Assembly: GCA_963767685.1 (NCBI GenBank)
Contig: CAVYEZ010000005.1
Coordinates: 1,178,001 to 1,242,000, forward strand
Direction: 5' to 3'
DNA length: 64,000 nucleotides
DNA from: Trebonia sp963767685
GTDB taxonomy: Bacteria; Actinomycetota; Actinomycetes; Streptosporangiales; Streptosporangiaceae
In this document: one piece after another, positions 6,918 to 14,988 of the stretch
How the letters are laid out: each line of letters begins with the position of its first letter
Numbering within the stretch: the stretch's first letter is position 1
The notes under the pieces: model-generated
Databases searched by the model: none
Told to the model about the DNA's origin: nothing
The model's input: only the letters and a program-made list of their open reading frames with translations
Program-made: the position numbers and the translations under genes

Positions 6918-8052
6918 GCGCCGGGGCCGGGTGCGCCGGGTGCCGCCACCGGCCCCGGCGCTCCAGTTCCGGCAGGACGCCCTCGCCGAACCAGTACGCC
7001 TCCTCGAGGTGCGGGTAGCCAGAGAGGATGAACTCCGAGATGCCGAGGCTCGCGTACTCCTCGATGCGGTCGGCGACCTCGGCGTGGCGGCCGACCAGCG
7101 CGGTTCCCGCGCCGCCGCGGACCAGGCCGATGCCCGCCCAGAGGTTCGGCGCGATCGTGAGGTCGCGCCGGTCGCCGCCGCCGTGCAGGGCGCGCATGCG
7201 CCGCTGTCCCTCGGACTCGCTCCTGGCCAGTCCCTCCTGCGCCGCGCGGACCGTCGCGTCATCGACCCGCTCGATCAGACGGCTCGCGACGCGCCAGGCC
7301 TCGTCCGCGGTGTCCCTGGTGATGACGTGCAGCCGGATGCCGAACCGCGGCGGAGTCCGGCCCGCCCTGGCCGCGTGCGCCTCGATCCAGCGGAGCTTGC
7401 TGTCCACCGCGCGCGGCGGCTCGCCCCAGGTGAGGTAGACGTCGGCGTACCGCGCGGCGACCGGGCCCGCGGCGTGCGACGAGCCGCCGAAGTAGACGTC
7501 AGGGACGGGGTCGGGCAGCCGGGCCAGCCGGGCGCCCTCCACCCGCAGGTGCTTTCCCTCGGCGGTGACGGTCTCGCCCCGCCACAGCCGGGTGACGATG
7601 TCGAGGAACTCGCCCGTCCGCTCGTAGCGCTGGTCCTTGTCGAGGAAGTCGCCGTAGGCGCGCTGCTCGGCGGACTCGCCGCCGGTCACGACGTTGAGCA
7701 GCAGCCGGCCGCCGGACAGCCGCTGGAACGTCGAGGCCATCTGCGCCGACAGCGTCGGGGAGACCTGGCCGGGGCGGAAGGCGACGAGGAACTTGAGCCG
7801 TTCGGTCACCCCGGCGAGCATGGCGGTCGCCAGCCAGGCGTCCTCGCACCACGCGCCGGTCGGCGTCAGCGCGCCCGCGAAGCCGAGCTGTTCCGCGCCG
7901 CGGGCGACCTGCCCGAGGTACTGGAGCGTCGCGGGCCTGACCGGCCCGGCCGCCCCGGTCGCCGCCCCGTGCCCGCCGCCGACGATGTCCCGCCCGTCGC
8001 CGTTGGTGGGCAGGAACCAGTGAAACCGCAACGCGGCCTGGTCCGGGGTCAT
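6874..8052 (-). CDS. SsuD-like FMN-dependent alkanesulfonate monooxygenase (LLM class)
   Basis: LLM flavin monooxygenase of 392 aa, close in length and motifs to alkanesulfonate monooxygenase SsuD. It opens with LRFHWFLPTNGDGR, then GALTPTGAWCEDAW (Cys in the SsuD position), LKFLVAFRPGQVSPTL, a LSGGRLLLNVVTGG core and the late WAGIGLVRGGAGTALVGRHAEVA stretch typical of SsuD. It would use reduced FMN and O2 to split alkanesulfonates into aldehyde and sulfite in the cytosol, releasing sulfur for growth. A GGAGG site 6 nt before the ATG supports the start. It is divergent from the ABC importer/LLM operon at 8163-16122, so common control by sulfur supply is likely. The flavin reductase partner is not in the window. 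Confidence 0.85.
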   Translation of the reverse strand: MTPDQAALRFHWFLPTNGDGRDIVGGGHGAATGAAGPVRPATLQYLGQVARGAEQLGFAGALTPTGAWCEDAWLATAMLAGVTERLKFLVAFRPGQVSPTLSAQMASTFQRLSGGRLLLNVVTGGESAEQRAYGDFLDKDQRYERTGEFLDIVTRLWRGETVTAEGKHLRVEGARLARLPDPVPDVYFGGSSHAAGPVAARYADVYLTWGEPPRAVDSKLRWIEAHAARAGRTPPRFGIRLHVITRDTADEAWRVASRLIERVDDATVRAAQEGLARSESEGQRRMRALHGGGDRRDLTIAPNLWAGIGLVRGGAGTALVGRHAEVADRIEEYASLGISEFILSGYPHLEEAYWFGEGVLPELERRGRWRHPAHPAPALTLAGDRPPAAGQE

Positions 8053-8162
8053 TGGCGCCTCCGTATTGCCTATCTTCCTGACTGGTTAACTATACAAGAC
8101 GTCGTGATTAAACCCACTAAACTGGTCGTAATTATTGACAACATTGCGGATGGCGTGTCAGG
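8053..8162. promoter_or_regulatory. AT-rich divergent promoter region of the organosulfur island
   Basis: This 110-bp gap between the SsuD-like gene and the ABC permease is far richer in A/T than its surroundings. A TTGACA hexamer lies at 8145-8150, and ACTGGT occurs twice (8081 and 8120). It must carry promoters for both directions and probably a sulfur-responsive operator. No -10 box can be assigned with confidence. Confidence 0.45.
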
Positions 8163-9176
8163 GTGAAAAGTGTGACGTCTCCTCCCCTGTCCGACCCTCC
8201 CGGGCCGGCCGCGCCGCATGCGGAACGCCCGCTGGTCGAGCGGGACGGTGACGGCCAGCTGCTGACCGTCCGGCTCGTCGCCGCGCGCCATCCCGGCCAG
8301 TGGGTCAGCGCGGCCCTGGTGCTCCTGCTGTTCGCGATGCTGGTGAACACGCTGGTCACGAACCAGCGGTTCCAGTGGGGCGTGGTCGGCGACTACTTTG
8401 TGAACGGGTCGATCATGCGCGGGCTCCTGCTGACGCTGTGGATGACCGCCGCCGTCATGACCTGCGGCTTTCTGATCGGCATCGGCCTGGCGGCGATGCG
8501 GCTGTCGTCCAACCCCATCCTGCGCACGCTCAGCTTCGGTTACGTGTGGCTGGTGCGGTCGGTGCCGCCGCTGGTGCAGCTGCTGTTCTGGTACGAGCTC
8601 GCCTCGCTCTACCCGCAGCTGTCGCTGGGCATCCCGTTCGGGCACGAATTCGTCACGGTCGGTACTGCGCACCTGTTCAGCGGCATCCTCGCCGCGTTCG
8701 TCGGCCTCACCGTCGACATCGCGGCGTTCTCGGCCGAGATCGTGCGCGGCGGCCTCCTGTCAGTCGAGCCGGGCCAGTCGGAGGCCGCCGCGGCCCTCGG
8801 CCTCGGCCGGGGACGCATCTTCCGGCGGATCGTGCTGCCGCAGGCCATGCCGGCCATCGTCCCGGCAACCGGGAACCTGCTGATCGGCCTGCTGAAGGCA
8901 ACCTCGCTCGTATCGGTGATCGCGGTACAGGACCTGCTGTACTCGGCGGAGCTGATCTACCAGGCGAACTTCCTGATCATACCGCTGCTGCTCGTGGCCA
9001 CCCTCTGGTACATCATCTTGACTACCCTGCTGTCGATCGGGCAGTACTTCATCGAGCGCTACTACGCGCGGGGCAAGCGCCGTGACCCGGGGCCGGGCCG
9101 CGGACTGCGGCAGATCGCCCTGCGCAACCTGCCGGTCTTCGGCCGGGTCCGTAACGACCTTGCGGGGCTGGCATGA
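8163..9176 (+). CDS. ABC importer permease, polar-amino-acid (HisM/GlnP) type
   Basis: Membrane permease of 337 aa. Residues 1-40 are a hydrophilic cytosolic tail, then about six hydrophobic segments. The coupling region EAAAALGLGRGRIFRRIVLPQAMPAI, read as EAAAALGL (EAA loop) followed by the LPQAMP turn, contacts the ATPase. The RSVPPLVQLLFWYEL helix is typical of the polar-amino-acid uptake subfamily. With the downstream ATPase and lipoprotein it makes a complete importer. The company of sulfonate-type monooxygenases suggests uptake of a sulfur-containing amino acid or organosulfonate (inference). It starts at GTG 8163 (GTG at 8172 is possible). The stop overlaps the ATPase start by 4 bp. 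Confidence 0.87.
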   Translation: MKSVTSPPLSDPPGPAAPHAERPLVERDGDGQLLTVRLVAARHPGQWVSAALVLLLFAMLVNTLVTNQRFQWGVVGDYFVNGSIMRGLLLTLWMTAAVMTCGFLIGIGLAAMRLSSNPILRTLSFGYVWLVRSVPPLVQLLFWYELASLYPQLSLGIPFGHEFVTVGTAHLFSGILAAFVGLTVDIAAFSAEIVRGGLLSVEPGQSEAAAALGLGRGRIFRRIVLPQAMPAIVPATGNLLIGLLKATSLVSVIAVQDLLYSAELIYQANFLIIPLLLVATLWYIILTTLLSIGQYFIERYYARGKRRDPGPGRGLRQIALRNLPVFGRVRNDLAGLA

Positions 9177-10018
9177 GCGAGCCTGCGAGCGAGTCGGCAA
9201 ACACGGCGCGTCCGCGAATGCGGACTCCGAGCGCCAGCGAGGTGGCCTCATTCGCGGAGCCGCTGCCGCTGGTCCGGATCCGCGGCCTGCGCAAGAACTT
9301 CGGCCAGCACCGGGTACTCGACGGCATCGACCTCGACGTGCGCGAAGGCGAGGTCACCGTGCTCCTCGGGCCGTCCGGGTCGGGCAAGTCAACGCTGCTG
9401 CGTTGCGTCAACCACCTGGAGAAGCCCGACGCCGGGTTCGTCGAGGTGGCCGGCGAGCTGATCGGCTACCGCTACGATCACGGTCGGCTGCGCGAGCTGC
9501 GGCACCGCCAGGTCACCCGCCAGCGGGCGCGCATCGGCATGGTGTTCCAGCAGTTCAACCTGTTCGGCCATCTGACCGTGCTCGAGAACGTCATCGAGGG
9601 ACCGGTCGCGGCCGGCATCCCCAGGAAGCAGGCCGTCGCGGCGGCGAGCGAGCTGCTCGACCGGGTCGGGCTGGCCGGCCGGGAAGGCTCCTACCCGCGG
9701 CAGATGTCGGGCGGCCAGCAGCAGCGGGTGGCGATCGCCCGGGCGCTGGCGCTGCAACCCCGGCTGATGCTGTTCGACGAGCCGACCAGCGCGCTTGACC
9801 CGGAACTGGTTGGCGAGGTGCTGTCGGTGATCCGCGACCTGGCGGCCAGCGGGATGACGATGATCGTGGTCACCCACGAGATCGGCTTCGCCCGCGAGGT
9901 GGCCGACACCGTCGTGTTCCTCGACGGCGGGCACATCGTCGAGTCCGGGCCGCCCGCCAGCGTGCTCGCCAGTCCCCGGCACCAGCGCGCCCGCGCGTTC
10001 CTGGCCGCTGTCCTGTAA
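9173..10018 (+). CDS. ABC importer ATPase, polar-amino-acid type
   Basis: ATP-binding subunit of 281 aa. Walker A is GPSGSGKST near residue 66, the Q-loop is in MVFQQFNLFGH, the ABC signature is MSGGQQQRVAIARAL near 182, Walker B is LMLFDEPTSALD, and the switch His is in VVTHE. The first 35 residues are a hydrophilic tail not usual for the family, so a later start is possible, although no better ribosome site was seen. It overlaps the permease gene (ATGA at 9173) and is followed after 55 bp by the binding lipoprotein. It powers the importer at the inner membrane face. Confidence 0.9.
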   Translation: MSEPASESANTARPRMRTPSASEVASFAEPLPLVRIRGLRKNFGQHRVLDGIDLDVREGEVTVLLGPSGSGKSTLLRCVNHLEKPDAGFVEVAGELIGYRYDHGRLRELRHRQVTRQRARIGMVFQQFNLFGHLTVLENVIEGPVAAGIPRKQAVAAASELLDRVGLAGREGSYPRQMSGGQQQRVAIARALALQPRLMLFDEPTSALDPELVGEVLSVIRDLAASGMTMIVVTHEIGFAREVADTVVFLDGGHIVESGPPASVLASPRHQRARAFLAAVL

Positions 10019-10073
10019 GGACGCTCGCCTCGTGCCCCACGTTTCATGAATCTGTAACCGAAAGGAAAATCTG

Positions 10074-11099
10074 GTGACCGTAGAAAGACAGCCTGCCCGA
10101 CGGCGGCGCATAACGGCGGTAGCGGTGGTCCTCGCCGTGGCCGGCGCGATCGTGCTGGCTGGCTGCAGTTCGTCGAGCAGTTCCTCGTCAGCGGCGGCTA
10201 GCAGCGCCGCCAGCTCAAGCGGCGCCAGCGGGTCAGCCGCCAGCAGCGCGGGCACCTCTTCCTCCCCCTCGGCGAGCGCCATTGCGGCCCAGGACGCCGT
10301 CTCCGGGATCGCGGAGGACGCGAAGCTGCACGCCGAGCTGCCCGCCAGCGTCCAGTCGAGCGGCCAGCTGAGCCTCGGCACCACCATCACCCCGGGTACC
10401 TCCGGCCTGCCGCACGCGGGCCAGGTGAACGGGCAGAACGTCGGCCTGGACGTGGACCTGCGCAACGCCGTCGCCAAGGTTCTCGGTATCACCTGGAACG
10501 TGCAGAACGGCACGTTCGCCACGATCATCCCCGGCGTCCAGAACGGCAGGTACCAGGTCGGGCAGGACAACTTCGGTGCCACGGCGGCCCGCGAGAAGGT
10601 CGTCGACTTCGCTACCTACCTCAACGACGGGCAGGGGTTCCTCGGCGCCTCGAGCGTGAGCGCCGCCTCCATCTCGACGATCACCGGTGCCTGCGGCTAT
10701 ACCATCGGCACCGGCTCCGGCACGACGTTCCAGACCCTGCTGACCGCCAGCGCGTCCAAGTGCGCGGCGGCAGGCAAGAAGCCGTGGACCGTGCAGTACT
10801 TCAGCGACACCGCGCCGATCTTCCTCGGCCTGGCCAACGGCAAGCTCGACCTTTACTTCGGTCCGACGCTGAGCCTGAAGTACGACGCCACCCACATCGC
10901 CGGCACCAAGTTCCTCGGGCAGATCAGCTCCACCCCGGTCGGGTTCGTCACCGCGAAGAACTCGCCGATCGCCAAGGCCCTGTCCGCCGCGGTCAACGAG
11001 CTCATCGCCAACGGCGACTACGCCAAGATCTTCGCCAAGTGGGGCGTCGGCGGCGACCTGATCACCAAGTCCGCGCTGAACCCGTCTACCACCTTCTGA
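10074..11099 (+). CDS. Substrate-binding lipoprotein of the ABC importer (SBP family 3)
   Basis: Extracytoplasmic solute-binding lipoprotein of 341 aa. It has a basic start, a hydrophobic stretch VVLAVAGAIVLAGC with a good lipobox (LAGC), then a long Ser/Ala-rich linker. The folded part has the family 3 pattern: VGLDVDLRNAVAKVLGI near residue 124, AAREKVVDFATYL near 172, and a C-terminal ANGDYAKIFAKWGV, as in polar-amino-acid binding proteins. It starts at GTG 10074 after a GAAAGGAAA ribosome site. It sits between the ATPase and the LLM monooxygenases. The ligand is unknown; a sulfur-containing amino acid or sulfonate fits the context. Confidence 0.88.
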   Translation: MTVERQPARRRRITAVAVVLAVAGAIVLAGCSSSSSSSSAAASSAASSSGASGSAASSAGTSSSPSASAIAAQDAVSGIAEDAKLHAELPASVQSSGQLSLGTTITPGTSGLPHAGQVNGQNVGLDVDLRNAVAKVLGITWNVQNGTFATIIPGVQNGRYQVGQDNFGATAAREKVVDFATYLNDGQGFLGASSVSAASISTITGACGYTIGTGSGTTFQTLLTASASKCAAAGKKPWTVQYFSDTAPIFLGLANGKLDLYFGPTLSLKYDATHIAGTKFLGQISSTPVGFVTAKNSPIAKALSAAVNELIANGDYAKIFAKWGVGGDLITKSALNPSTTF

Positions 11100-11105
11100 G
11101 CGGGC

Positions 11106-11140
11106 CCGGCTCGCTGGCCTTGACACGGTCAGCGAGCCGG
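11106..11140 (+). terminator. Strong stem-loop after the binding-protein gene
   Basis: Perfect 11-bp arms CCGGCTCGCTG (11106-11116) and CAGCGAGCCGG (11130-11140) around a 13-nt loop, 6 bp after the stop of the binding-protein gene. No T-tract follows. It may partly stop transcription or protect the 3' end, so that the binding protein is made in excess over the LLM genes downstream. Confidence 0.6.
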
Positions 11141-11179
11141 TATCCCGTTGGACTGGCAATACCTGAGATGGAGGTCACA

Positions 11180-12424
11180 GTGCCCGCCCCGACGAATCCA
11201 CTGCACCTGGCCGTCGCGCTCGACGGCGCCGGCTGGCACCCGGCCGCCTGGCGGGAGCCGGACGCCCAGCCCGACCGCCTGTTTACCCCGGCGTACTGGG
11301 TGGACCTCGCTCAGCGGGCCGAACGCGGGCGGCTCGACTTCATCACCATCGAAGACGGGCTCGACCTGCAGTCCGACAGCAGGCTCGGCCGCGACGAGCG
11401 CACCGACCGGGTCCGCGGCCGCCTTGACGCCGTGCTGATCGCGGCCCGGGTCGCGCCGGTCACCCGGCACATCGGCCTCGTGCCGACGGCCATCACCACC
11501 CACACCGAGCCGTTCCACCTGTCCAAGGCGATCGCCACGCTCGACTACGTCAGCGGCGGCCGCGCGGGCGTGCGGGTGCAGATCGCCGGGCGGGCGGACA
11601 CGGCCGCGCACTTCGGGCGGCGCGAGATCCAGCCGCTCGGCCCGGGGCAGGTAAACACGGGGCAGCTAAACACGGGGCCGTTCGCCGAGCCGGACGGGCG
11701 GCGGCTGGTCGCCGAGCACTTCGACGAGGCCGCCGACTACGTCGAGGTGCTGCGCAGGCTCTGGGACAGCTGGGAGGACGACGCGGAGATCCGCGACGTG
11801 GCCACCGGGCGCTTCATCGACCGCGACAAGCTGCACTACGTCGACTTCGCGGGCCGCTGGTTCGCGGTCAAGGGCCCGTCGATCACCCCGCGCCCGCCGC
11901 AGGGCCAGCCGGTCGTGGCCGCCCTCGGCCACGCGACCGTGCCCTACCGGCTGATCGCCCGCTCGGCCGACATCGGCTTCGTCACCCCGCGCGACCGTGG
12001 GCACGCGGCCGAGATCGTGGCCGAGATCCGGGAGGAACGGGAGCGAGCCGGGCGGGACGACGTGCGCCTGTTCGCCGACCTCGTCGTGTTCCTGGACGAT
12101 AGCCCGACGGCCGCCCGCGCCCGCCGGGAGCGGCTCGATGAGCGGGCAGGCGCCGAATACGCGAGCGACGCGCACATCTTCGCCGGCACCCCCGCCCAGC
12201 TGGCCGACCTGCTCCTGGACTGGCGGGCCGGGCTGACCGGATTCCGGCTGCGCCCGGCCGCGCTGCCGCACGACCTCGCCCAGATCACCGACGGCCTCGT
12301 GCCTGAGCTGCGCCGGCGCGGCGCGTTCCCTGACGGTTACCCCGACACCGGCTGGCCGGCCTCCCTGCGGGGACTGCTCGGCCTGGCCCGGCCGGCGAAC
12401 CGCTACCGCCTCGACGTCGCTTAA
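11180..12424 (+). CDS. LLM-class FMN-dependent monooxygenase
   Basis: Flavin monooxygenase of 414 aa in the luciferase-like fold. Seen are the N-terminal LHLAVALDGAGWHP strand, WVDLAQRAERGRLDFITIED, the substrate-side THTEPFHLSKAIATLDYVSGGR segment, and a C-terminal LAQITDGLVPELRRRGAF helix. It resembles the NtaA/DszA-type branch; the substrate is unknown but probably a sulfur or nitrogen heteroatom compound. GTG 11180 was chosen because GGAGG lies 5 nt upstream; the ATG at 11168 would place that site inside the gene. A 15-bp tandem duplication at 11648-11677 encodes a QVNTG/QLNTG repeat in a surface insert. It is the first of four consecutive LLM genes. Confidence 0.83.
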   Translation: MPAPTNPLHLAVALDGAGWHPAAWREPDAQPDRLFTPAYWVDLAQRAERGRLDFITIEDGLDLQSDSRLGRDERTDRVRGRLDAVLIAARVAPVTRHIGLVPTAITTHTEPFHLSKAIATLDYVSGGRAGVRVQIAGRADTAAHFGRREIQPLGPGQVNTGQLNTGPFAEPDGRRLVAEHFDEAADYVEVLRRLWDSWEDDAEIRDVATGRFIDRDKLHYVDFAGRWFAVKGPSITPRPPQGQPVVAALGHATVPYRLIARSADIGFVTPRDRGHAAEIVAEIREERERAGRDDVRLFADLVVFLDDSPTAARARRERLDERAGAEYASDAHIFAGTPAQLADLLLDWRAGLTGFRLRPAALPHDLAQITDGLVPELRRRGAFPDGYPDTGWPASLRGLLGLARPANRYRLDVA

Positions 12425-12449
12425 CCGCATCGGAAGGAAAGCGATCCCG

Positions 12450-13835
12450 ATGAGCAAGCCGATCAAGCAGATCCATCTCGCCGCGCACTTCCCCGGCGTG
12501 AACAACACGACCGTGTGGAGCGACCCGGCCGCGGGCAGCCACATCGAGTTCGACTCGTTCCGCCGCTTCGCCCAGACCGCGGAGCGGGGCAAGTTCGACT
12601 TCATGTTCCTGGCCGAGGGGCTGCGGCTGCGCGAGCAAAACGGCCAGATCTACGACCTGGACGTGGTCGGCCGCCCGGACACCTTCACCATCCTCGCCGC
12701 GCTCGCCGCGGTGACCGAGCACCTCGGGCTGACCGGGACCATCAACTCGACGTTCAACGAGCCGTACGAGGTGGCCCGCCAGTTCGCTTCGCTCGATCAC
12801 CTGTCCGGCGGCCGGGCGGCGTGGAACGTGGTCACCAGCTGGGACGCCTTCACCGGGGAGAACTTCCGGCGCGGGGGCTACCTTGCCCAGGAGGACCGCT
12901 ACGAGCGGGCGCGGACGTTCCTGCGCACCGCGGGCGAGCTGTGGGATTCCTGGGACGGCTCGGAGGTCATCGCCGACAAGGGCAGCGGCCGGTTCCTGAG
13001 CACGCCGGTTCCCGGTGCCTTCGAGCACCACGACCGGTTCTTCGACATCTCCGGCCAGTTCAACGTCCCGCGCTCGCCGCAGGGCCGCCCGGTGATCTTC
13101 CAGGCTGGCGACTCGGACGAGGGGCGCGACTTCGCCGCCGCGTCGGCGGACGCCATCTTCTCCAGGCACTCCACCCTCAAGGAGGGGCAGGCGTTCTACG
13201 CCGACGTCAAGGGCCGGCTGGCCAAGTTCGGCCGCGCCCGTGACGAGCTGCTGATCCTGCCCGCCGCGACCTTCGTGCTCGGCGACACCGACGCCGAGGC
13301 CGCTGACATCGCCCGCGAGGTGCGCCGCGCCCAGGTGTCACCGCAGACCGCGCTCCGCTTCATTGAGCAGCTGTGGAACCGCGAGCTGCCCGACTTCGAC
13401 GTCGACGGGCCGCTCCCCGACTTCGACCCAGTGGTCAGCGACACCCTCATCGCCAAGGGCCGCGCCAGCGTCCGGCAGTTCGCGAAGGACCCGGTCGCGC
13501 TCGCCGGCGAGTGGCGCGCCCGGGCCGATGCGGGTCACCTGTCCGCCCGCGAGGTAGTCATTGAGGTGACCGGCAGGCAGTCGTTTATCGGCGGACCGGA
13601 GACCATCGCACGGACGATCAACGACCTTGTCCAGGCGGACGCCTGCGACGGCTACATCCTGGTGCCGCACATCACCCCGGCGGGACTGGATCCCTTCGTG
13701 GACAAGGTGGTGCCGCTGCTGCAGGAGATCGGCACCTTCCGCACCGACTACGCGGGCACAACGCTGCGCGACAACCTGGGGCTCGCCCAACTCGGCCGCC
13801 CAGGGACGGCAACCGCCGTGCGGGCCGCGTCATGA
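12450..13835 (+). CDS. NtaA/SnaA/DszA-family FMN-dependent monooxygenase
   Basis: Protein of 461 aa, typical length for the NtaA/SnaA/DszA (SoxA) family. The start KQIHLAAHFPGVNNTTVW and the segments FAQTAERGKFDFMFLAEGLRL, FNEPYEVARQFASLDHLSGG, WNVVTSWDAFTGENF and RSPQGRPVIFQAGDSDEG are the family hallmarks. Members use reduced FMN from a separate reductase to oxidise nitrilotriacetate, dibenzothiophene sulfone and related molecules. The substrate here is unknown; an organosulfur compound fits the operon. The ATG at 12450 follows a GGAAGGAAAG ribosome site. Its stop overlaps the next gene by 4 bp. Confidence 0.88.
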   Translation: MSKPIKQIHLAAHFPGVNNTTVWSDPAAGSHIEFDSFRRFAQTAERGKFDFMFLAEGLRLREQNGQIYDLDVVGRPDTFTILAALAAVTEHLGLTGTINSTFNEPYEVARQFASLDHLSGGRAAWNVVTSWDAFTGENFRRGGYLAQEDRYERARTFLRTAGELWDSWDGSEVIADKGSGRFLSTPVPGAFEHHDRFFDISGQFNVPRSPQGRPVIFQAGDSDEGRDFAAASADAIFSRHSTLKEGQAFYADVKGRLAKFGRARDELLILPAATFVLGDTDAEAADIAREVRRAQVSPQTALRFIEQLWNRELPDFDVDGPLPDFDPVVSDTLIAKGRASVRQFAKDPVALAGEWRARADAGHLSAREVVIEVTGRQSFIGGPETIARTINDLVQADACDGYILVPHITPAGLDPFVDKVVPLLQEIGTFRTDYAGTTLRDNLGLAQLGRPGTATAVRAAS

Positions 13836-14974
13836 GGTTCATCACCATCACGCTGATCGTGCACGCCGCCGATCCCGTCACCGGGGCGCAGGTTTCCACG
13901 GCCGGCCGGTTCCGCGAGGTCATCGACAGCGCGCTGCTCGCCGAGGAACTCGGCTTTGACGGCTTCGGGGTGGGAGAACGGCACGAGCGGCCGTTCATCT
14001 CCTCCTCGCCGACCGTGGTGCTCAGCCACCTCGCCGCGCTCACCCGCACGATCCGCCTCTTCACGGCGGTGACGACGCTGTCGCTGCTCGACCCGGTACG
14101 GGCGTTCGAGGACTACGCGACGCTCGACCACCTCTCCGGCGGACGGCTTGAGCTGATCATCGGCAAGGGCAACGGCACCGCCCAGCGCGACCTGTTCCAC
14201 GTCACCCCGGAGGACCAGTGGGACCGCAACGCCGAGTCCTACGAGGTATTCCGGCGGCTCTGGCAGGACAACAAGATCACCTACAACACGCGGTTCCGCC
14301 CGCCGCTCGGCGCGGCCGAGGTCTGGCCGCGGCCGTTGCAGCGGCCCGTCAGGATCTGGCACGGCAGCGCCACCAGCAAGGAGTCGGTTGACCTGGCCGC
14401 CCGCTACGGCGATCCGCTGTTCTCCGCGAACGTGACCAACCCGATCGGGCCCTACGCCGAGCTGATCCGCTACTACCGCGAGCGCTGGGCGCACTACGGC
14501 CACGACCCCGCCGCGATCGCCGTCGGCGCGGGCACGGCGGGCTACTACGCTGAGCGCAACTCCCAGGACGCCATCGCCGCCTACCGCCCGGTCTTCGCGT
14601 ACTACCTGGCCTTCCAGCGGAAGCTGGGCGTCCAGCCCGTCTTTCCCACGCTCGAGGACTTCGTCGAGCGGTCCTCCGCGCTGATCGGCAGCCCGGCCCA
14701 GGTGACCGAGAAGGTGCACCGCTACCACGAGCAGTTCGGGCACAGCGTGCTGCACCTGCACGCCGACGCGGGCGGCCTGTCCGGATCGCAGCACCGGGCC
14801 AGCCTGGAACTGTTCCAGTCCGACATCGCGCCGGTGCTGCGCCGCGAGATCCCCGACCCGCCGTGGGGGTGGGGCGGCGGCCCGCTCGGTGACGACGCCG
14901 TGCCTGCCTCGACGGCGACCGGAGACGCGGCGGCCAGTCAGGCCGCCGTCTCACCCGTCGCCACTACCGGCTGA
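13832..14974 (+). CDS. LLM-class flavin-dependent oxidoreductase
   Basis: Protein of 380 aa with the luciferase-like barrel. The start RFITITLIVHAADPVTG is followed by ALLAEELGFDGFGVGERH (catalytic-site Glu/His region), TRTIRLFTAVTTLSLLDPVR, YATLDHLSGGRLELIIGKGNG, and WPRPLQRPVRIWHGSAT. The C-terminal 40 residues are Ala/Ser/Pro-rich and probably disordered. It overlaps the NtaA-type gene by 4 bp, pointing to coupled translation and a linked reaction step. FMN or F420 cannot be told apart with confidence, but the operon favours FMN. Confidence 0.85.
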   Translation: MRFITITLIVHAADPVTGAQVSTAGRFREVIDSALLAEELGFDGFGVGERHERPFISSSPTVVLSHLAALTRTIRLFTAVTTLSLLDPVRAFEDYATLDHLSGGRLELIIGKGNGTAQRDLFHVTPEDQWDRNAESYEVFRRLWQDNKITYNTRFRPPLGAAEVWPRPLQRPVRIWHGSATSKESVDLAARYGDPLFSANVTNPIGPYAELIRYYRERWAHYGHDPAAIAVGAGTAGYYAERNSQDAIAAYRPVFAYYLAFQRKLGVQPVFPTLEDFVERSSALIGSPAQVTEKVHRYHEQFGHSVLHLHADAGGLSGSQHRASLELFQSDIAPVLRREIPDPPWGWGGGPLGDDAVPASTATGDAAASQAAVSPVATTG

Positions 14975-14988
14975 GGAGGAAGCCCCGC

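Noticed and set aside
5478..7262. Long minus-strand frame opposite the MFS exporter
   Set aside because: Polar, Gln/Arg/Ala-rich sequence without any fold; the plus strand has full DHA2 motifs.
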